Below are positions 49,584-61,148 of a stretch of 64,000 nt of DNA, one piece after another. The position numbers were made by a program, and so were the translations under genes. Position 1 is the first letter of the stretch. Every line of letters starts with the position of its first letter. The DNA is taken from the NCBI GenBank assembly GCA_951799445.1, contig OX637293.1:12028001-12092000 (forward strand), read 5' to 3'. Source of the DNA: Pseudisothecium myosuroides. Its lineage: Eukaryota > Streptophyta > Bryopsida > Hypnales > Lembophyllaceae. Below the pieces are notes generated by a model. It searched no databases and was not told the origin of the DNA. It saw only the letters and a list, made by a program, of their open reading frames with translations.

Positions 49584-49868
49584 CATTAGAAGAGATTTGG
49601 GGGCATTGGACGGCCGTTTTGGGCCTGTTCCCCAATCTATTCACAATGCAGTAAAAGAACGTCGGGCTGCTGTCAGGCCCTAATTACAAAAAAAATAAAA
49701 ATAAAAAAATAAAAAAATAGCTTCTGAAATTTAAAAGAAAGGGAAAAAAATCGAAAAAATGACGTGGCACTCTCTTGACCACGTCGGACAGCGCGTGTGG
49801 CAGAGTTTCCAGGCCCGGAACGGCCTGGGAACTCGCAGTCTTCTACACCCCTCAAATCTCTTCTAATG
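49584..49868. mobile_element. CATTAG-type MITE, copy 2 (285 bp)
   Basis: Ends CATTAGAAGAGATTTGGGG and, inverted, CATTAGAAGAGATTTGAGG. Interior GACGTGGCACTCTCTTGACC and ACGTCGGAC match copy 1 closely. It sits 24 bp inside a TTAACCCCTTAAGGACC terminus. Confidence 0.9.
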
Positions 49869-50357
49869 TAGTCCAAATTCCTAAAAGTGTAAAGATGTAT
49901 AATAAAATGTAACTTATAAGAGTAATTTAGTCAAACAATAGTTATAAAATATGATTGATTGATCATATCCATATGATCATATTAACTATCACACTAACCA
50001 ATATTATATTTTTTAATAAAATTTGAATTCAAAAATTAAAAATTCTTTCTAAAATTGATTGTAGATTGGATAATTGTAGTTTTTACAAGAATTTTTTTCC
50101 TTGAAGTTCAAAATGTTAAATTCTAATCATAGTGATCTTTCAAAATTTTAATTTTATTTTTTATTCAAGTTGTTTTTTAAAAGTCATTTTTTGAGGTCAA
50201 ATCTACCAATATCTATTGAATATTAGAATATTTGCAAAGCAAAATTTTCAAAAATTGTATTGTATAAAGGTTAAAAAATTGATACAAAAATCATCAAAAA
50301 AATTGATATATGACTAAAAATGCATTTTTATGTGCTCGGAATTTGCTTGCTTTCATC

Positions 50358-50669
50358 CATTACAAGAAATTTCAGCTCGAAAAGATCGCGAGTTTTGACC
50401 CCCCCAGGTGCAATTGCAGAAAAAATTCAAATAAAAAATTATTTGATTTTGGGTGTTGATGTGGCACTACTTGTGTCTCGTTAGCGCCATGTCAGACTTT
50501 TTATTTTTTAATATTTTTTTGTTTTTTAAATTTTTTAAATTTAAATTTTTTAAATTTTTTTTAAAAAATTTAATAAATAAATGTTTTTTAATGTTCTTGT
50601 AATTGCACCACAGGGGTGCCAAAAATCATCTATTAACGGCCCCTTTGAAGGCTGAAACTTCTTCTAATG
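50358..50669. mobile_element. CATTAG-type MITE, copy 4 (diverged, 312 bp)
   Basis: Ends CATTACAAGAAATTTCAGC and, inverted, CATTAGAAGAAGTTTCAGCC. Interior GATGTGGCACTACTTGTG and GCGCCATGTCAGAC correspond to the family core. Confidence 0.65.
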
Positions 50670-52116
50670 CATTGTTCAAAATTTGAACGCCTGGTTCTAT
50701 AGGGGTAGAATGACTTAGTAGTCATTTCCAAGTCAAAGATATGCTTTTGATAATGTATTTGAACCAAGAAGGGGATTTTTCAGGATTTTAACTTTTGAAT
50801 GAAAATAATATTGGGTTGCTTTCTGTTGATATAATCCAAATTACAATAGTCAATTCAAGCGTCAATTTGAAACTTTTTTATTCTATTAAACCACAAAAAA
50901 TAATAAATAATAAAAAAAATAAAAAATTCTATAAAACCACAAAAAAATAAATAAGAACATTTGAAATTTTACCTTTTTCAAAATGGAGGTTGATTGGCGA
51001 TCTAAAGCATCTTTGTTGAAATTAATGAAGTTCAAACGGCTAGCTACCTAACACTTTATAGATGAACTAACACACTAAAAAGTGGGCAAAACTCAAAATA
51101 ATCATGTAGCTTTGAAATTATGGAGCTTGAAAGGATAACTTCACTATTCTATAGTTTTGGTTATCACACTTTACAAAATGTCTAATAGCATGTGTGAGTG
51201 AAAACTTGACAAGAGATCCAATTGAAATCAATAAAAGAACTAGTTCTACCTAAAGGCTGCAACAATAGTATTTTAATTATTAATTATTATCTTTTTATCA
51301 AATAATGAAGAATTAAATTGTAGTGAATCACAATAAAATTCAATTTCTGTAATGGAAATCAGATACATATTAATCAACTTTATATAACTAAATACTTCTA
51401 AATTGATTTTGTGAAGATCTATATAACATATAATACTTTATTGAAATTTAATTTCTGAACATTATTCTTAACATCTTTGTTTTTCAAGGCAAACTACAAT
51501 TAAATTGAAGAATCCACTGTAATTTATTACACACTCAAGTTTTGTCCCATGTCCTTTAAGCATTTATTAACCCCTCAATAAAGAGATGTTTAATTTTGAA
51601 CAATAAATTAATGCAAACACATTTTATATACATAATTTCTTCATTCTTACAAATCTTTTTAAGATTCTTGTGCTAATTCTCTTACTTTATAAGGTTTAGA
51701 TATTCAAATTTCTATTTTTAAAGTTCATTAATTACATTCTTCTTCAAAGTTTCATTTAATAATTCATATTTCACATTTTTGAAAATTTGGATTAATTTTG
51801 GTATTCAAGGGGAGAAGTTTTATGAAATTAATTGTTGCATTTATAACTAAAGTCCTATTGAATTTCATATTTTTTTTAGTTCAATCTTCCTCTTTTGTCT
51901 TCAAGATGGACTATAAAAGACTCCAATCCTGAAAGAGGATTGATATTGAATGTAATTTTAAAGTTGCAAAGTTGCAAAACTGATCTAATGGAATACTTTT
52001 CAATTGGAATCACAACCCTCCAACTTTTGAAAAAATCCTCAAAAATTAACATTCAAAATCTTCTTTAGCAGACCTTATCCAAAGTTTTCAAAATCTCTTT
52101 AGGACCTTAAAAAAAC

Positions 52117-52359
52117 TTAGGGGTTAAAGTGACTTTGTTTTTTAATAAGGTACTCAAACCTCCTCACAATAGCTTTTGTCAATTCAAACTCTCCTTTCCT
52201 TGGGTTTAGAGCCTCCAAAGAAAAAACTTCACCTCTAAAAAGGCTTGTAGGACTGACTACTTGATCATTATCTGCTTCTAAGATTAAGGTATGCACACCT
52301 AATTTCCATTGCTTTCCAAAACTGCACACTCTAGATTCTTGCCTAAAATGTATTCTCAT
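52117..52359 (-). CDS. Unidentified 80-codon ORF fragment
   Basis: Minus-strand frame with coding-like composition: ESRVCSFGKQWKLGVHTLIL, EADNDQVVSPTSLFRGEVFS, LEALNPRKGEFELTKAIVRR. It has no membrane or signal segment and no family that I recognise. It ends within the TTAA terminus at 52124-52127, so it is probably a truncated relic of a larger coding sequence. No flanking exon found. Confidence 0.3.
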   Translation of the reverse strand: MRIHFRQESRVCSFGKQWKLGVHTLILEADNDQVVSPTSLFRGEVFSLEALNPRKGEFELTKAIVRRFEYLIKKQSHFNP

Positions 52360-52468
52360 TATTCATAAAAAAATTGTTAGTTTTAGAAACACCCATTTTC
52401 AATGCTTTGAAAATTTGTAGTTTATTAATTCATACGGTGTCCAAAAAATGCATTCTAAACAAATCTAG

Positions 52469-52724
52469 CATCAGAGAGAATTTGGGCCCTTTAAAGGGCC
52501 ACAAGTTCTCCTGCAAGTTTTGCTGAGTTCTCGATTGCTGGAATTGCGCCATTGCAGCAGGGTGACATGGCCGAACAACGGCCACATCAGATTTTCAAAA
52601 ATTCAATTTATATATATGATTTAAATATATTTTTTTGACAGCCCATACCGTGGTTTATACCATGGGGACAAATTGGGGAACAGGCTTGAAACATCCCTTT
52701 CTTGGCCCCAAATCCCCTCTAATG
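52469..52724. mobile_element. CATTAG-type MITE, copy 3 (256 bp)
   Basis: Ends CATCAGAGAGAATTTGGG and, inverted, CATTAGAGGGGATTTGGGG. Interior GTGACATGGCC...GGCCACATCAG corresponds to the paired core in copies 1 and 2. Confidence 0.75.
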
Positions 52725-53151
52725 GATCCCCTTTTGACTACCAACAAGACCCCACAAAACGTTTCGCAACATAATAATGAAAGCCACATTAAATTGTTTA
52801 TAGCCTATAAGCCTTGAACCTAGTTGTAGGTATATACTTGCAACCATTTGAAAGTATTTATAACATAGGTGTCTATGGTAAACTTACCAACCACCACACA
52901 AACAATATTCAAATCCTTTTCCACAATATTATAGAAACTCGCAAGCTTTGAAACTTGGCACGATTACTAAATGCCATGTTCAGATTCATTTCCAAAAAAC
53001 AGAACGCAGAAAGGTTTCCTCTTGCAAATTTTTGTTGCAGTTCATAGGTGACATGCCTAAAGTCTTGTAAAAAAAATTGTGCAGGGCTCCCTTCCCCTCG
53101 CAGTGTGTGTTGACTGTGCAATGGTATTAAATCAAGCACAAATTAAAGTAA
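52725..53151. other. Intergenic, nothing recognised
   Basis: A minus-strand frame at 52909-53139 has no recognisable domain. Confidence 0.4.
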
Positions 53152-54080
53152 TGAACCCATAAAGTTCCATGACTATGTTTTCATCAAAAATACTCAAAAA
53201 TTGCCATTTTTAGTACAAGTACCAAATTTTTGAAAAAAAAACACTTTTTGACACATGTAATTGTAGGATCTTATAGTAAACTAGTTTTAGAAGATATGGA
53301 AAAAATTTCAGAATTTCCACCATGCAGATTGGAAGATATTAGCATTTGAATTGGCAAAAATCCTTTTTTTGTCCCTGCGAAAAACAGGGCAGCTGCACTT
53401 CACAAGGTCACATTTGTATGAAAAAATGTCCAAAATGGTGGTGCTTCTTTGAATTCTTTTTTCTAAACAAGTTGGCTGCATGTTTAAAATTTTTCAAATC
53501 ATTTGGAATTGTGCAACATATACAAAAAAATAATAAGTAGAAAGAAGTAGAGAATGATCCGAAATACTAAATTGTTAAGAATTTAATTATGGAATTAAAA
53601 AATGTCAATCCCAATGGTTGTAATGCTGTAATAAACAACCTATATTCTATGTGTGTTTTTTCAAAAAATATTAAAAATTGAGTTAAATAAACAACTTCAA
53701 AGTTTATTTCAGAGTAGCGAATCCATAAATGCCCGCAAACTAAAAACCCTCATAACTTTTGACTCATTGGTCGAAATGGAATGATTCAAAGCTTTCCATG
53801 TGTATATGACTCTAGAAAACCAATTTCAAATTTTTATTTTTGAAAAAAGTGATTTTTTCTGATCTGCCCGAACTGCCTAGTTACAAAAAAAAGTAACACA
53901 TTTGGCCATAACTTTTGATTCCTATTTTCAAATGTCATGAAATTTAGTGCATATGAGAGATATTCCTTGTGCCCACCTTCTATTAAAATTTCAGCTTAAA
54001 ATATGTAAATCTCTAGTCACACATACCTGCCCAAATTTTTTATAAAGCCAAAAAATGCATGCCAGTCCTTTAGGGGTTAA
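53152..54080 (+). mobile_element. TTAA-type variant element, uninterrupted (929 bp)
   Basis: Left end TGAACCCATAAAGTTCCATG (diverged), right end AGTCCTTTAGGGGTTAA. Interior aligns with 48084-49193: CAAAAATTGCCATTTT, TGACACATGTAA, CAAGGTCACAT(T/C)TGTATGAAA. It supplies the empty sites for two insertions in that copy. Confidence 0.75.
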
Positions 54081-54285
54081 CTCATTCGTTCCCAGAGTTT
54101 GCTTACTATGTGGTTCTTGAAAATGACTATTCAGTGATTGAATGTGTGTGGTCAATGGCATGTTTATTCTATAATATAGGTATACTATAATATGAAAAAA
54201 GTCTATAACACAAGTATATTATAACATTGATATCTATAACCTAAACACCTACAACCACAGAAGAGGATTGTAACAAAGACTTCTA

Positions 54286-54534
54286 CACTGAATAGTGAAA
54301 TTAGATTGCCCCACACTAATTTTTCGACATTCTACACTATATCAATACATACAATTACTTTACAAGGATGCAGTAATGTAAGAACTATGTGTGTGGCATA
54401 GGTTGGTGTATTAGTTCATGACTCGGGATTAGAAATTGGCATGTGCCTCCATCTGAACAAGCATTAGCCATGAGGTAACTTCTTTGGGATAAGGCAACCT
54501 AATTGTCAAAGTAGCCCAATTTCACTATTCAGTG
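54286..54534. mobile_element. TA-flanked MITE, copy B (249 bp)
   Basis: Termini CACTGAATAGTGAAATTAGA and, inverted, CACTGAATAGTGAAATTGGG, each next to TA (54284-54285, 54535-54536). Interior CACACTAATTTTTCGACATT and CACTATAT are shared with copies A and C. Confidence 0.9.
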
Positions 54535-54536
54535 TA

Positions 54537-55968
54537 GACTCGTGGGCTCATAGATTTCATACTCACATGCTAGCTCTCCCCACTTGAAACTCAATCCAGT
54601 GAGCAGAATGCCATGTGAACCATCCCTCCAACTCAGCTACTATTCCTATGATTGTCATGACACGTCATTAAAACAAAAAGCTACTGATCAAGACGCAACG
54701 ACACGGCTCGCCACCTGGAGCTTCCAGCCTGGTAGCCACCAAGACTAAATAAGCTACCGGTAATATTCACCGAATAATTTTTTAAAACTTTTTAAAACTT
54801 TTACTCAAATAAAGGGAGAATAAAATATTATACGCATACGCACATGAACTCCTTATTATTCCGTATCCATACGCACAGTAGAATAGAATAATAATAAGTG
54901 CAATTACAGTCCGCTTCGAAGCACCTATACTTTCCTTTTCAAGCCGTTGGAATGCGACACGTGCTGACTCATTATTCCTCAATAGGCTAGGCCCACCAAT
55001 AATAATAAGGCCCACGAAGGTTTACGAGTACTTTCGTTCTAATAAGAAGATTCCATTCTGGAAGCAAACATGCACTTAAAATAAGGCGTGCTCTTTGGTT
55101 CTGTGTACTGTTTCCTTTTATCAATGGAAATTGTCCATGTGTTTTAAAATAAATAAATAAAAAATAAGGCGTACTCTACATAAGCTCCAATGAGGTAGTT
55201 TGCAGGGCTTTTTTTAATTACTTTTTCAGAAAATGCGCCTTAAAATTTGGTAAAGCATTGTATTTCTACATTCATCCATATTTCAGAACAGAAAAACTAG
55301 ACTTTTCAATTGTTTCTATGAAATTTTTCATCCAAATTCAGCAACTTCATCCATATTTTAAATAGAAATGAAAGTGTTTGGGTGAAAAAAGACTACTTTT
55401 ATTTGGTAAAAAGTAGAGATTTATTTTGAAATGGTGCAAATGTAGCCCCATGGTGCCCCTCCCCCAGCTAAAAGTTTGCTCTTAAATATATCCTTCAAGA
55501 GCATCACCACCCAAGTGCCAAAATGCAAGCTGGGTGACAAGCCACCCATCTAGTTTGCAAATTGATGCAAGGCTGGTCGCCCCACCTACAGCCTGCTAAC
55601 AAGCCAAAATCTTTTGTAAAAAATAGAAGTTCATCCAATCAACTACGTCTCCGTTTACAAATCAAGTCCATGCTTGTTAAAAAAGTGCAAAAAGTGGTTG
55701 TCTCATGTGGTTTGCAAGTTGTGCCCTACCTTGCAGAAGATTTTGTTTCACCTTGTAAACCATTGGAAGCTTTTGTCCCAACCTTATAACACGTTCATCC
55801 ATTATGCAAGCCACGTGGAGCAATTTTGCAAGCCGATGGCAACAAGCCACCTGTTTTACAAAACGGGTGGGGATGCTCTAAGAAGTCAACTGCATTTGGA
55901 AGGGAACGACTAAACTCTAGTTGAAACAATTCCCAATAAATTTCTGTAGGAAAAAATAAATGGAACTA
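54537..55968. other. Intergenic, no gene supported
   Basis: Frames at 54782-55015 and 55562-55913 have no recognisable domain. The 55430-55880 part repeats words such as GCAAGC(T/C)..GTG and CAAGCCAC. Confidence 0.4.
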
Positions 55969-56218
55969 CACAAAATAGTGAAATTAGGTTGTCCCATACT
56001 AATTTCTCGACATTTTACACTATATGAATATTTACCGTTTCTCTACAAGAATGCACTACTTGTGAATTAAGTATTGTTGTAGTTAGGACTCATGAACCTC
56101 CATATGTAAAAATGGAAATATTTTTAGAAATATTTGTTGACTTTGATGACTTGTAAACTAACTTTCTTGATGGAAGGCAACCTAATTGTTAGGGCAACCT
56201 AATTTCACTATTTTTGTG
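55969..56218. mobile_element. TA-flanked MITE, copy C (250 bp)
   Basis: Termini CACAAAATAGTGAAATTAGG and, inverted, CACAAAAATAGTGAAATTAG, each next to TA (55967-55968, 56219-56220). The interior matches copy B (CCATACTAATTTCTCGACATT). Confidence 0.9.
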
Positions 56219-57580
56219 TAGTGTCGAATCCAAGTCATACTTTCATATTTTTTTTTGAACCTTCATAGTATTTAATTACTAATTTTCAAATTGAAACGCA
56301 GGGTCATGAAAAGCGAAAAGCGACCCCCTCCTAATTTAAAAAAAGGGCAAAATGCACCTCTCTGTATTCTAAGTGGTCCCTTCCTTTTGGAGCCCCCTCC
56401 CTCCCTCCCTGTCCCTGTACCGTATCCCCTGTATTGGTTGCGAGCCACGTCGTCCCGCTTCCCGAATGATCCATGCCACCTGGATCCTCCGTCTTGTCCT
56501 GGCCTGGGCCTCCGTGGCACCCCCACTACGTCATCAATCGGCCGCCGTCCCTTTTCCTTTTTTTTTCTGCTGACGGAAGAAAAGCCCGGGTTCAGACCCC
56601 CAGGCAGGCGCGTCGGTATACAGTGCCCCCAGGCCAGAACCCACTTGGTGCGCCAACTGGCGGAGGGGGCGGGAGGGTGGTCAGTCCTGCGCTTGGCTCC
56701 CTCCCAAAATTCACCTTTTGGTGGGAGGGCACGCAGGGCTTTACTGTAGAGTTTGTCGCCAGAAAAAAAAACGTTGGCTGGACAGCGACACTCCTTGGTC
56801 GTCAGGAAGCTGCTGTGCCTTGGGAGGAGGAGGAGGAGGTTGGGCTTTTTCCTGCGAAGGAGCGGTACGGACACTGCTCACACCATAAAGTGGACTTTTG
56901 GAAGGACACTGAAACAGGGAAAAAAAAACTGCAACTGGCTTTTCCAGCATGTGGGAGACAGGGCAGGGTGGGGTGGTTTTTGGGCCAATTTATTATTTCT
57001 GGGCAGTGCAGAAACGGATGCTGCACTGGAGGGAGGGATGGAAGCTACAGTATTTACTTCCGTGGAAATGGATGAAATATCTGCAATGTGTGGATGAATT
57101 TTTGTTTATTCATCCAATTGAGTATTTATTCACGTACAACAGAGCAATACCATTCCAAGATTAGGTAGCCATATATTGATTTCATCCATTGAAAAGGAAG
57201 AAGATCTCGTCCAATAGTTCCTAAAAAAAACACTGCATCGTTTTTGTAGCGAAAAAATTGCTCACCCCCACCTCCAAGACAGTACGTAGAGTGAAATTGA
57301 TAAAAAAAAAAAAACTTGATAAATTTTTTCTAGTGATAAGTAATCTTCAACTATTTCTTGCAATTTTACTTAAAAGTATAATTTTTTAAATGAAAAATAA
57401 TAACTCCTAATTTGCGTGAAGTTTTGATTTCAACCGGCAAGTTGGGAAATTGATTGCGCTCAGCGGATGAAAGGTTTTCCATTTTCAATGGATGAAATCA
57501 TTGAATTGCAAGACATTGTCAGGACAATGTGGATGGATGTACATTCTTTGGGATGAATAATTCAAGTTCCATCTGCATTT
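56219..57580. other. G+C-rich block of unknown nature (56.3-57.1 kb) and flank
   Basis: 56300-57100 is much richer in G+C than its surroundings and is open for about 200 codons on both strands (56272-56874 minus, 56473-57075 plus). Neither translation has a recognisable domain, and overlapping open frames on both strands are expected from base composition. It could be a CpG-rich regulatory block, an old pseudogene or part of a noncoding transcript. 57100-57580 shows nothing. Confidence 0.3.
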
Positions 57581-57785
57581 CGCACATTTATATACAACTG
57601 GATCCCTCCAGCGAAGATTGCGTCGTGAATTGCCCAGGCAAACTAAAGTAAAAGGAAAGAAAAAGCCCCTGGGAACGCTCGCAGCACTTCCCGTGGAGGC
57701 ATCCCAGCTTCTGGAATCTGGATTGCCCGCAAAGGGCCCGAACGTGCAGGGTCAACCCTATCCACCCGATGCCCCGCGACCCCGC

Positions 57786-57793
57786 CCACGTCA
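57786..57793 (+). promoter_or_regulatory. bZIP-type CCACGTCA motif
   Basis: CCACGTCA about 720 bp upstream of the start codon of the DREB gene at 58511. It is a known core for plant bZIP factors; function here is inferred. Confidence 0.3.
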
Positions 57794-57837
57794 TGCGTGG
57801 AACGGCGGAATGTGACAAACGGACAACCCATAACCCG

Positions 57838-57843
57838 CACGTG
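57838..57843. promoter_or_regulatory. G-box CACGTG upstream of the + strand DREB gene
   Basis: CCGCACGTGATGG; ~670 bp before the start codon. The palindromic CACGTG is bound by bZIP/bHLH factors in plants. Confidence 0.4.
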
Positions 57844-57901
57844 ATGGTCCTCAGCCCCCTCCCCTGCCCTCGCCCCCACGCGCTCCTCCCTCCGCGTCCG
57901 C

Positions 57902-57907
57902 CACGTG
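57902..57907. promoter_or_regulatory. G-box CACGTG, second copy
   Basis: GCCACGTGGAAG, 64 bp after the first copy. The TATA-like CTTAATACC at 57968-57976 would place the transcript start near 58000 with a ~500-nt leader; that position is a guess. Confidence 0.4.
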
Positions 57908-58510
57908 GAAGCCAGGCCTCTCGCCTCCACCCCCACTGTCGCCTGGCATGGCCCCCCCACCTTCATAACTTAATACCCCGCTGCCCCTCGCCACTTGAGT
58001 CCACAAACCAACCCGCCCTCTCTCGCACTTCAACAACAGCAGCAGCAATCGTGCGCTCGGCCCTGGAAGGCGTAGCCGTGCAGTAGTAGAATGCACATTG
58101 CAACAAATGCGAAACTCTCCGAGATTATTAGACAGTGAGAGCGCTCGGGTGATGCATTTGGGTTGCGCTATGAAGCTCGTTTGAGCTGGAAAAAAGGAAC
58201 GAAGTCGAAAAGATCGTTGCTTGGGGGGGTTGTGAGGTTTGCTGGATTCGAGTTTGGTGTTGAATGTCTTGGAGGAGATTGGTAGCGATTGAAGGGATTT
58301 GGGTTTTGGAGTGGTGCATTTGAGACTGGCTCTGTTTTTCAAGAGGAGATTGGAGTGTGGAGATTGGAGGAGCGTGGCATTTGAGGTGGTTAGTAGCGAT
58401 CCGGTTTGTTGTTGGCATTGCATTGGCATTTCGGGAGGTGGTAGTGGAGCGTTGTGAGAGTTTCGTAGGGAGAAGTAGATTGGGAATTCGAGTTCAGGCG
58501 TTTTGCGGGA

Positions 58511-59290
58511 ATGGTGGAGAAAGTTCACGCGCAGTCTCTCAATGCGAAGAGAGGCGGGAATTTGCTGGCGCCTCTGAAGCATGCCTCCGTGGGCTCCATT
58601 TCCAAGAAGTCTTCGCCGTCGCCGCGCGTGAATCCCAGCGGGAATGGGTCGACGCTGAGCACGAAGGTGTACAAAGGCGTGCGCATGCGGACTTGGGGGA
58701 AATGGGTGTCCGAGATTCGAGAGCCCAACAAGCGGTCGCGCATTTGGCTCGGCTCCTTCCCGACTGCGGAGATGGCGGCGAAAGCGTACGACGCCGCAGT
58801 CGTGTGCCTGCGGGGTCCCGCGGCTCCTCTCAACTTCCCCAATTGCCCGCCCGCGGGTCTCCCGAGGTGCAATACGCCCCGCGACGTGCAAGCCGCGGCG
58901 GCCGCGGCCGCCGCCGCCTGCGCACCCCCGCCCGTCGCTGAAGAACCCAAATCCCCAGAGCATCACACCGGAGAGTCGCAGCAAAACTCTGACGACGACA
59001 TTGCACATTCGGCGACATTGGATTCTTTGGACGACATTGCATCCACAATCGAGGAGCCGCAGAGCAGGGCCTCGGCTATGGAGGATTGGATCAACGCCGA
59101 ATTCGGGGTCTTGGAGCCGCTGGACGAGGTGCGCGAGTTCCCTGAATTTATGCAGCAGTTGGAATTCTCCTGTTTCTCCGAACTGCCGCTGAATTTCCAC
59201 GACGAGCTGCCGCATTCCAGCGTGAACTCGCCGCCTAGTGATGCGGAGGATCAGGCTCTTTACGATCATAACCTCTGGTGCTTTACGTAA
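58511..59290 (+). CDS. DREB-type AP2/ERF transcription factor 1
   Basis: Intronless, 259 aa, nuclear DNA-binding regulator. One AP2 domain at residues 53-110 ([43 protein letters not shown]). Val66 and Glu71 correspond to V14/E19, the DREB signature for DRE/CRT (core CCGAC) binding. The YKGVRMR and CLRGP style is closest to the group II/A-5 DREB proteins. N-terminal basic, Ser-rich region; an Ala run after the AP2 domain (AAAAAAAAAC); acidic C-terminal half with [20 protein letters not shown] and a terminal DHNLWCFT resembling the LWSY/LWSF tail of DREB proteins. Start ATG 58511 is the first good one. The locus is much richer in G+C than its surroundings. It faces a paralogue at 61149-61976. 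Stress-responsive expression is likely from the upstream G-boxes (inference). Confidence 0.93.
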   Translation: MVEKVHAQSLNAKRGGNLLAPLKHASVGSISKKSSPSPRVNPSGNGSTLSTKVYKGVRMRTWGKWVSEIREPNKRSRIWLGSFPTAEMAAKAYDAAVVCLRGPAAPLNFPNCPPAGLPRCNTPRDVQAAAAAAAAACAPPPVAEEPKSPEHHTGESQQNSDDDIAHSATLDSLDDIASTIEEPQSRASAMEDWINAEFGVLEPLDEVREFPEFMQQLEFSCFSELPLNFHDELPHSSVNSPPSDAEDQALYDHNLWCFT

Positions 59291-61148
59291 ATTTTACTAG
59301 CAATTGGATTGGGAACAAATTGCACTCACTAGGCCTGAAGAAGAAACGATCCCTTCTTCAGAGCTTTATGTACAGTACATTAGTTTTGATAGCTGTATCT
59401 GCGATGATGACGATCCTTTTACTTAGAAGCTTTCGTTTTGAACCACACGCGGATCATGCGCACGGCGAGGAATTCTTGAGTTGCGAGTGAATGATGCTCT
59501 TGCAAACCAGCGAGCACATTGCTCTTCCATTTTTGCAGAAAAGAGTAGGGGTTGGCAGAATTCTCCGAGAATGAAGGCCATTGGGAATCTCTGCAAGTGG
59601 GCGATTATATCTATTTTTAGACGAGATCCTGGGCTTAGAATCGTGCGGGGCCAAATTTGGAATTAAACAATCGAATTCCTCGGCTGAAGTTGCGAACATT
59701 GACAACCCCTAATATACTCTGAGAAACTAGTCAGAATACTCTTCTTTGGAATGTAATGGTTTTATATTTAAAAGAAAATTACTCTTTCTCGTGACACCAC
59801 CTTATTGTGATGCTGATCTCTTTTTGAAAATGATTTCAGACTTGTGTGCAATTTCTTGCTTGAGGAATCTCCTCCCGGGGGATAATTTGTTTTGAATATT
59901 TCTCGCACGGTTGCGAGGGGTTTAGGGTTTAAGGTTTGTCTTGAGACGCCCAACAAATTCTCATATCTGAAGTGACTGAGTTACTTCTAGGCTATTGCAT
60001 TTACCACCATACTCAAACTGGAAAGTCTTATGCCAAATCCAATCAGCACGATTGTGAGTCTCCCGCCAAGTGTAAATATTAAACATTTCTAATCGCCTAG
60101 TTCCAGTAGCTGGAGCTCACTTATTATGTTTTCGTCATTTACAAAGTATTAAATGCACTTATGTGAGCATCTTCCTGACAAATCTGTTAAATATTATTGC
60201 GTTAGTGAGAATAGTGGACACCCGAATTTGGGCGTCCTCTTTGTACTTTGGAGATCAGAGATGCAAATTTTTCGGAATCTAAGTGGTTCAGGTGTTACTA
60301 TCTGCGATTGGATTGAAAATGTCAATAATGCTTGGTTCTGTTGTTGCTTGTATCCTTGTTTGTTCTTCTCGCCAGGCCACCTGTGGCTGGCCGGCCTTGT
60401 ACTATTTCCTTGCAATGAAATTCCGTTTCATTTGTTTCAAAAAAAAGAAAAAGAAAAGGCCTGTAATTGTATGATCATTCTCCGAACCTCTTCAATAATG
60501 AAAATAAGTCCTATTGGTCAGTATCCAAAACAATCCCTTTCAATTCCAAAACAAAAGTACAAATTTCCAAAAATGACCTGTCAGTGCAGATGTGTCGAGT
60601 TCTATCTGGTTGAGAGCACTGTAACCCATAAAGTTATGTTCACTGTGAGCCTTTTGAATCACCAGAAAGCACTTTTCAAACATTCTTGATTCACGAGTAC
60701 AACTTTGCATTATGTCCAGAAATCATCTCAACCCTCCCGACACTCAAAGGTAATCTGCTCCATCAGAGAAGACATTAAGAATGTGCAAAGCAAACAGCAG
60801 CTATAGAAATGTGCTCAGGAAGACTCAGTAATAAGAAATTGTCACCCCCGATGCTGCAATGGCATCTAGTTCTTCATTATCAAGTCACCAGATAGGTGTG
60901 GTACATGGTCCTTCGGACCCAGAGAGCGAACATCCCTAGTACAACCAAGTAAAGGATGACCCTAAAAATGCGGGATCCTTGCAAGAGTCATAAAAATCGT
61001 CTTCATTTATTGTCTTTGAGTATGACAACAAATTCACCAGATACTGTTGCATCTTCAACACCCCCATCAGAGTTTACGTTCTGAACCAGTCGAAGCCTTG
61101 GAATGTTTCTCATCACTACGAAAACTTGGAAATGCATGCTTGCTTGCT
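59291..61148. other. Spacer between convergent DREB genes
   Basis: Contains both 3' untranslated regions. A 178-codon frame at 60153-60689 has no recognisable domain. No repeat family noticed. Confidence 0.5.

Larger units (their letters stand above)
49560..52127. mobile_element. Possible large TTAA-type element (2.57 kb) or two separate ends
   Basis: Left end TTAACCCCTTAAGGACCAAG at 49560; right end on the minus strand TTAACCCCTAAGTTTTTTTA from 52127. Two CATTAG MITEs lie between. An alternative left partner is TTAACCCCTCAATAA at 51567, giving 561 bp. No coding region inside. The pairing is uncertain. Confidence 0.35.

Noticed and set aside
56272..57075. Two ~200-codon frames on opposite strands
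   Set aside because: Overlap and composition explain them; neither shows a domain or start context.
57851..59269. 472-codon minus-strand frame across the DREB gene
   Set aside because: Antisense shadow of a G+C-rich AP2 gene; no domain, while the plus strand has an intact AP2 protein.
60153..60689. 178-codon frame between the DREB genes
   Set aside because: No recognisable similarity, and it lies in presumed 3' flanking sequence.
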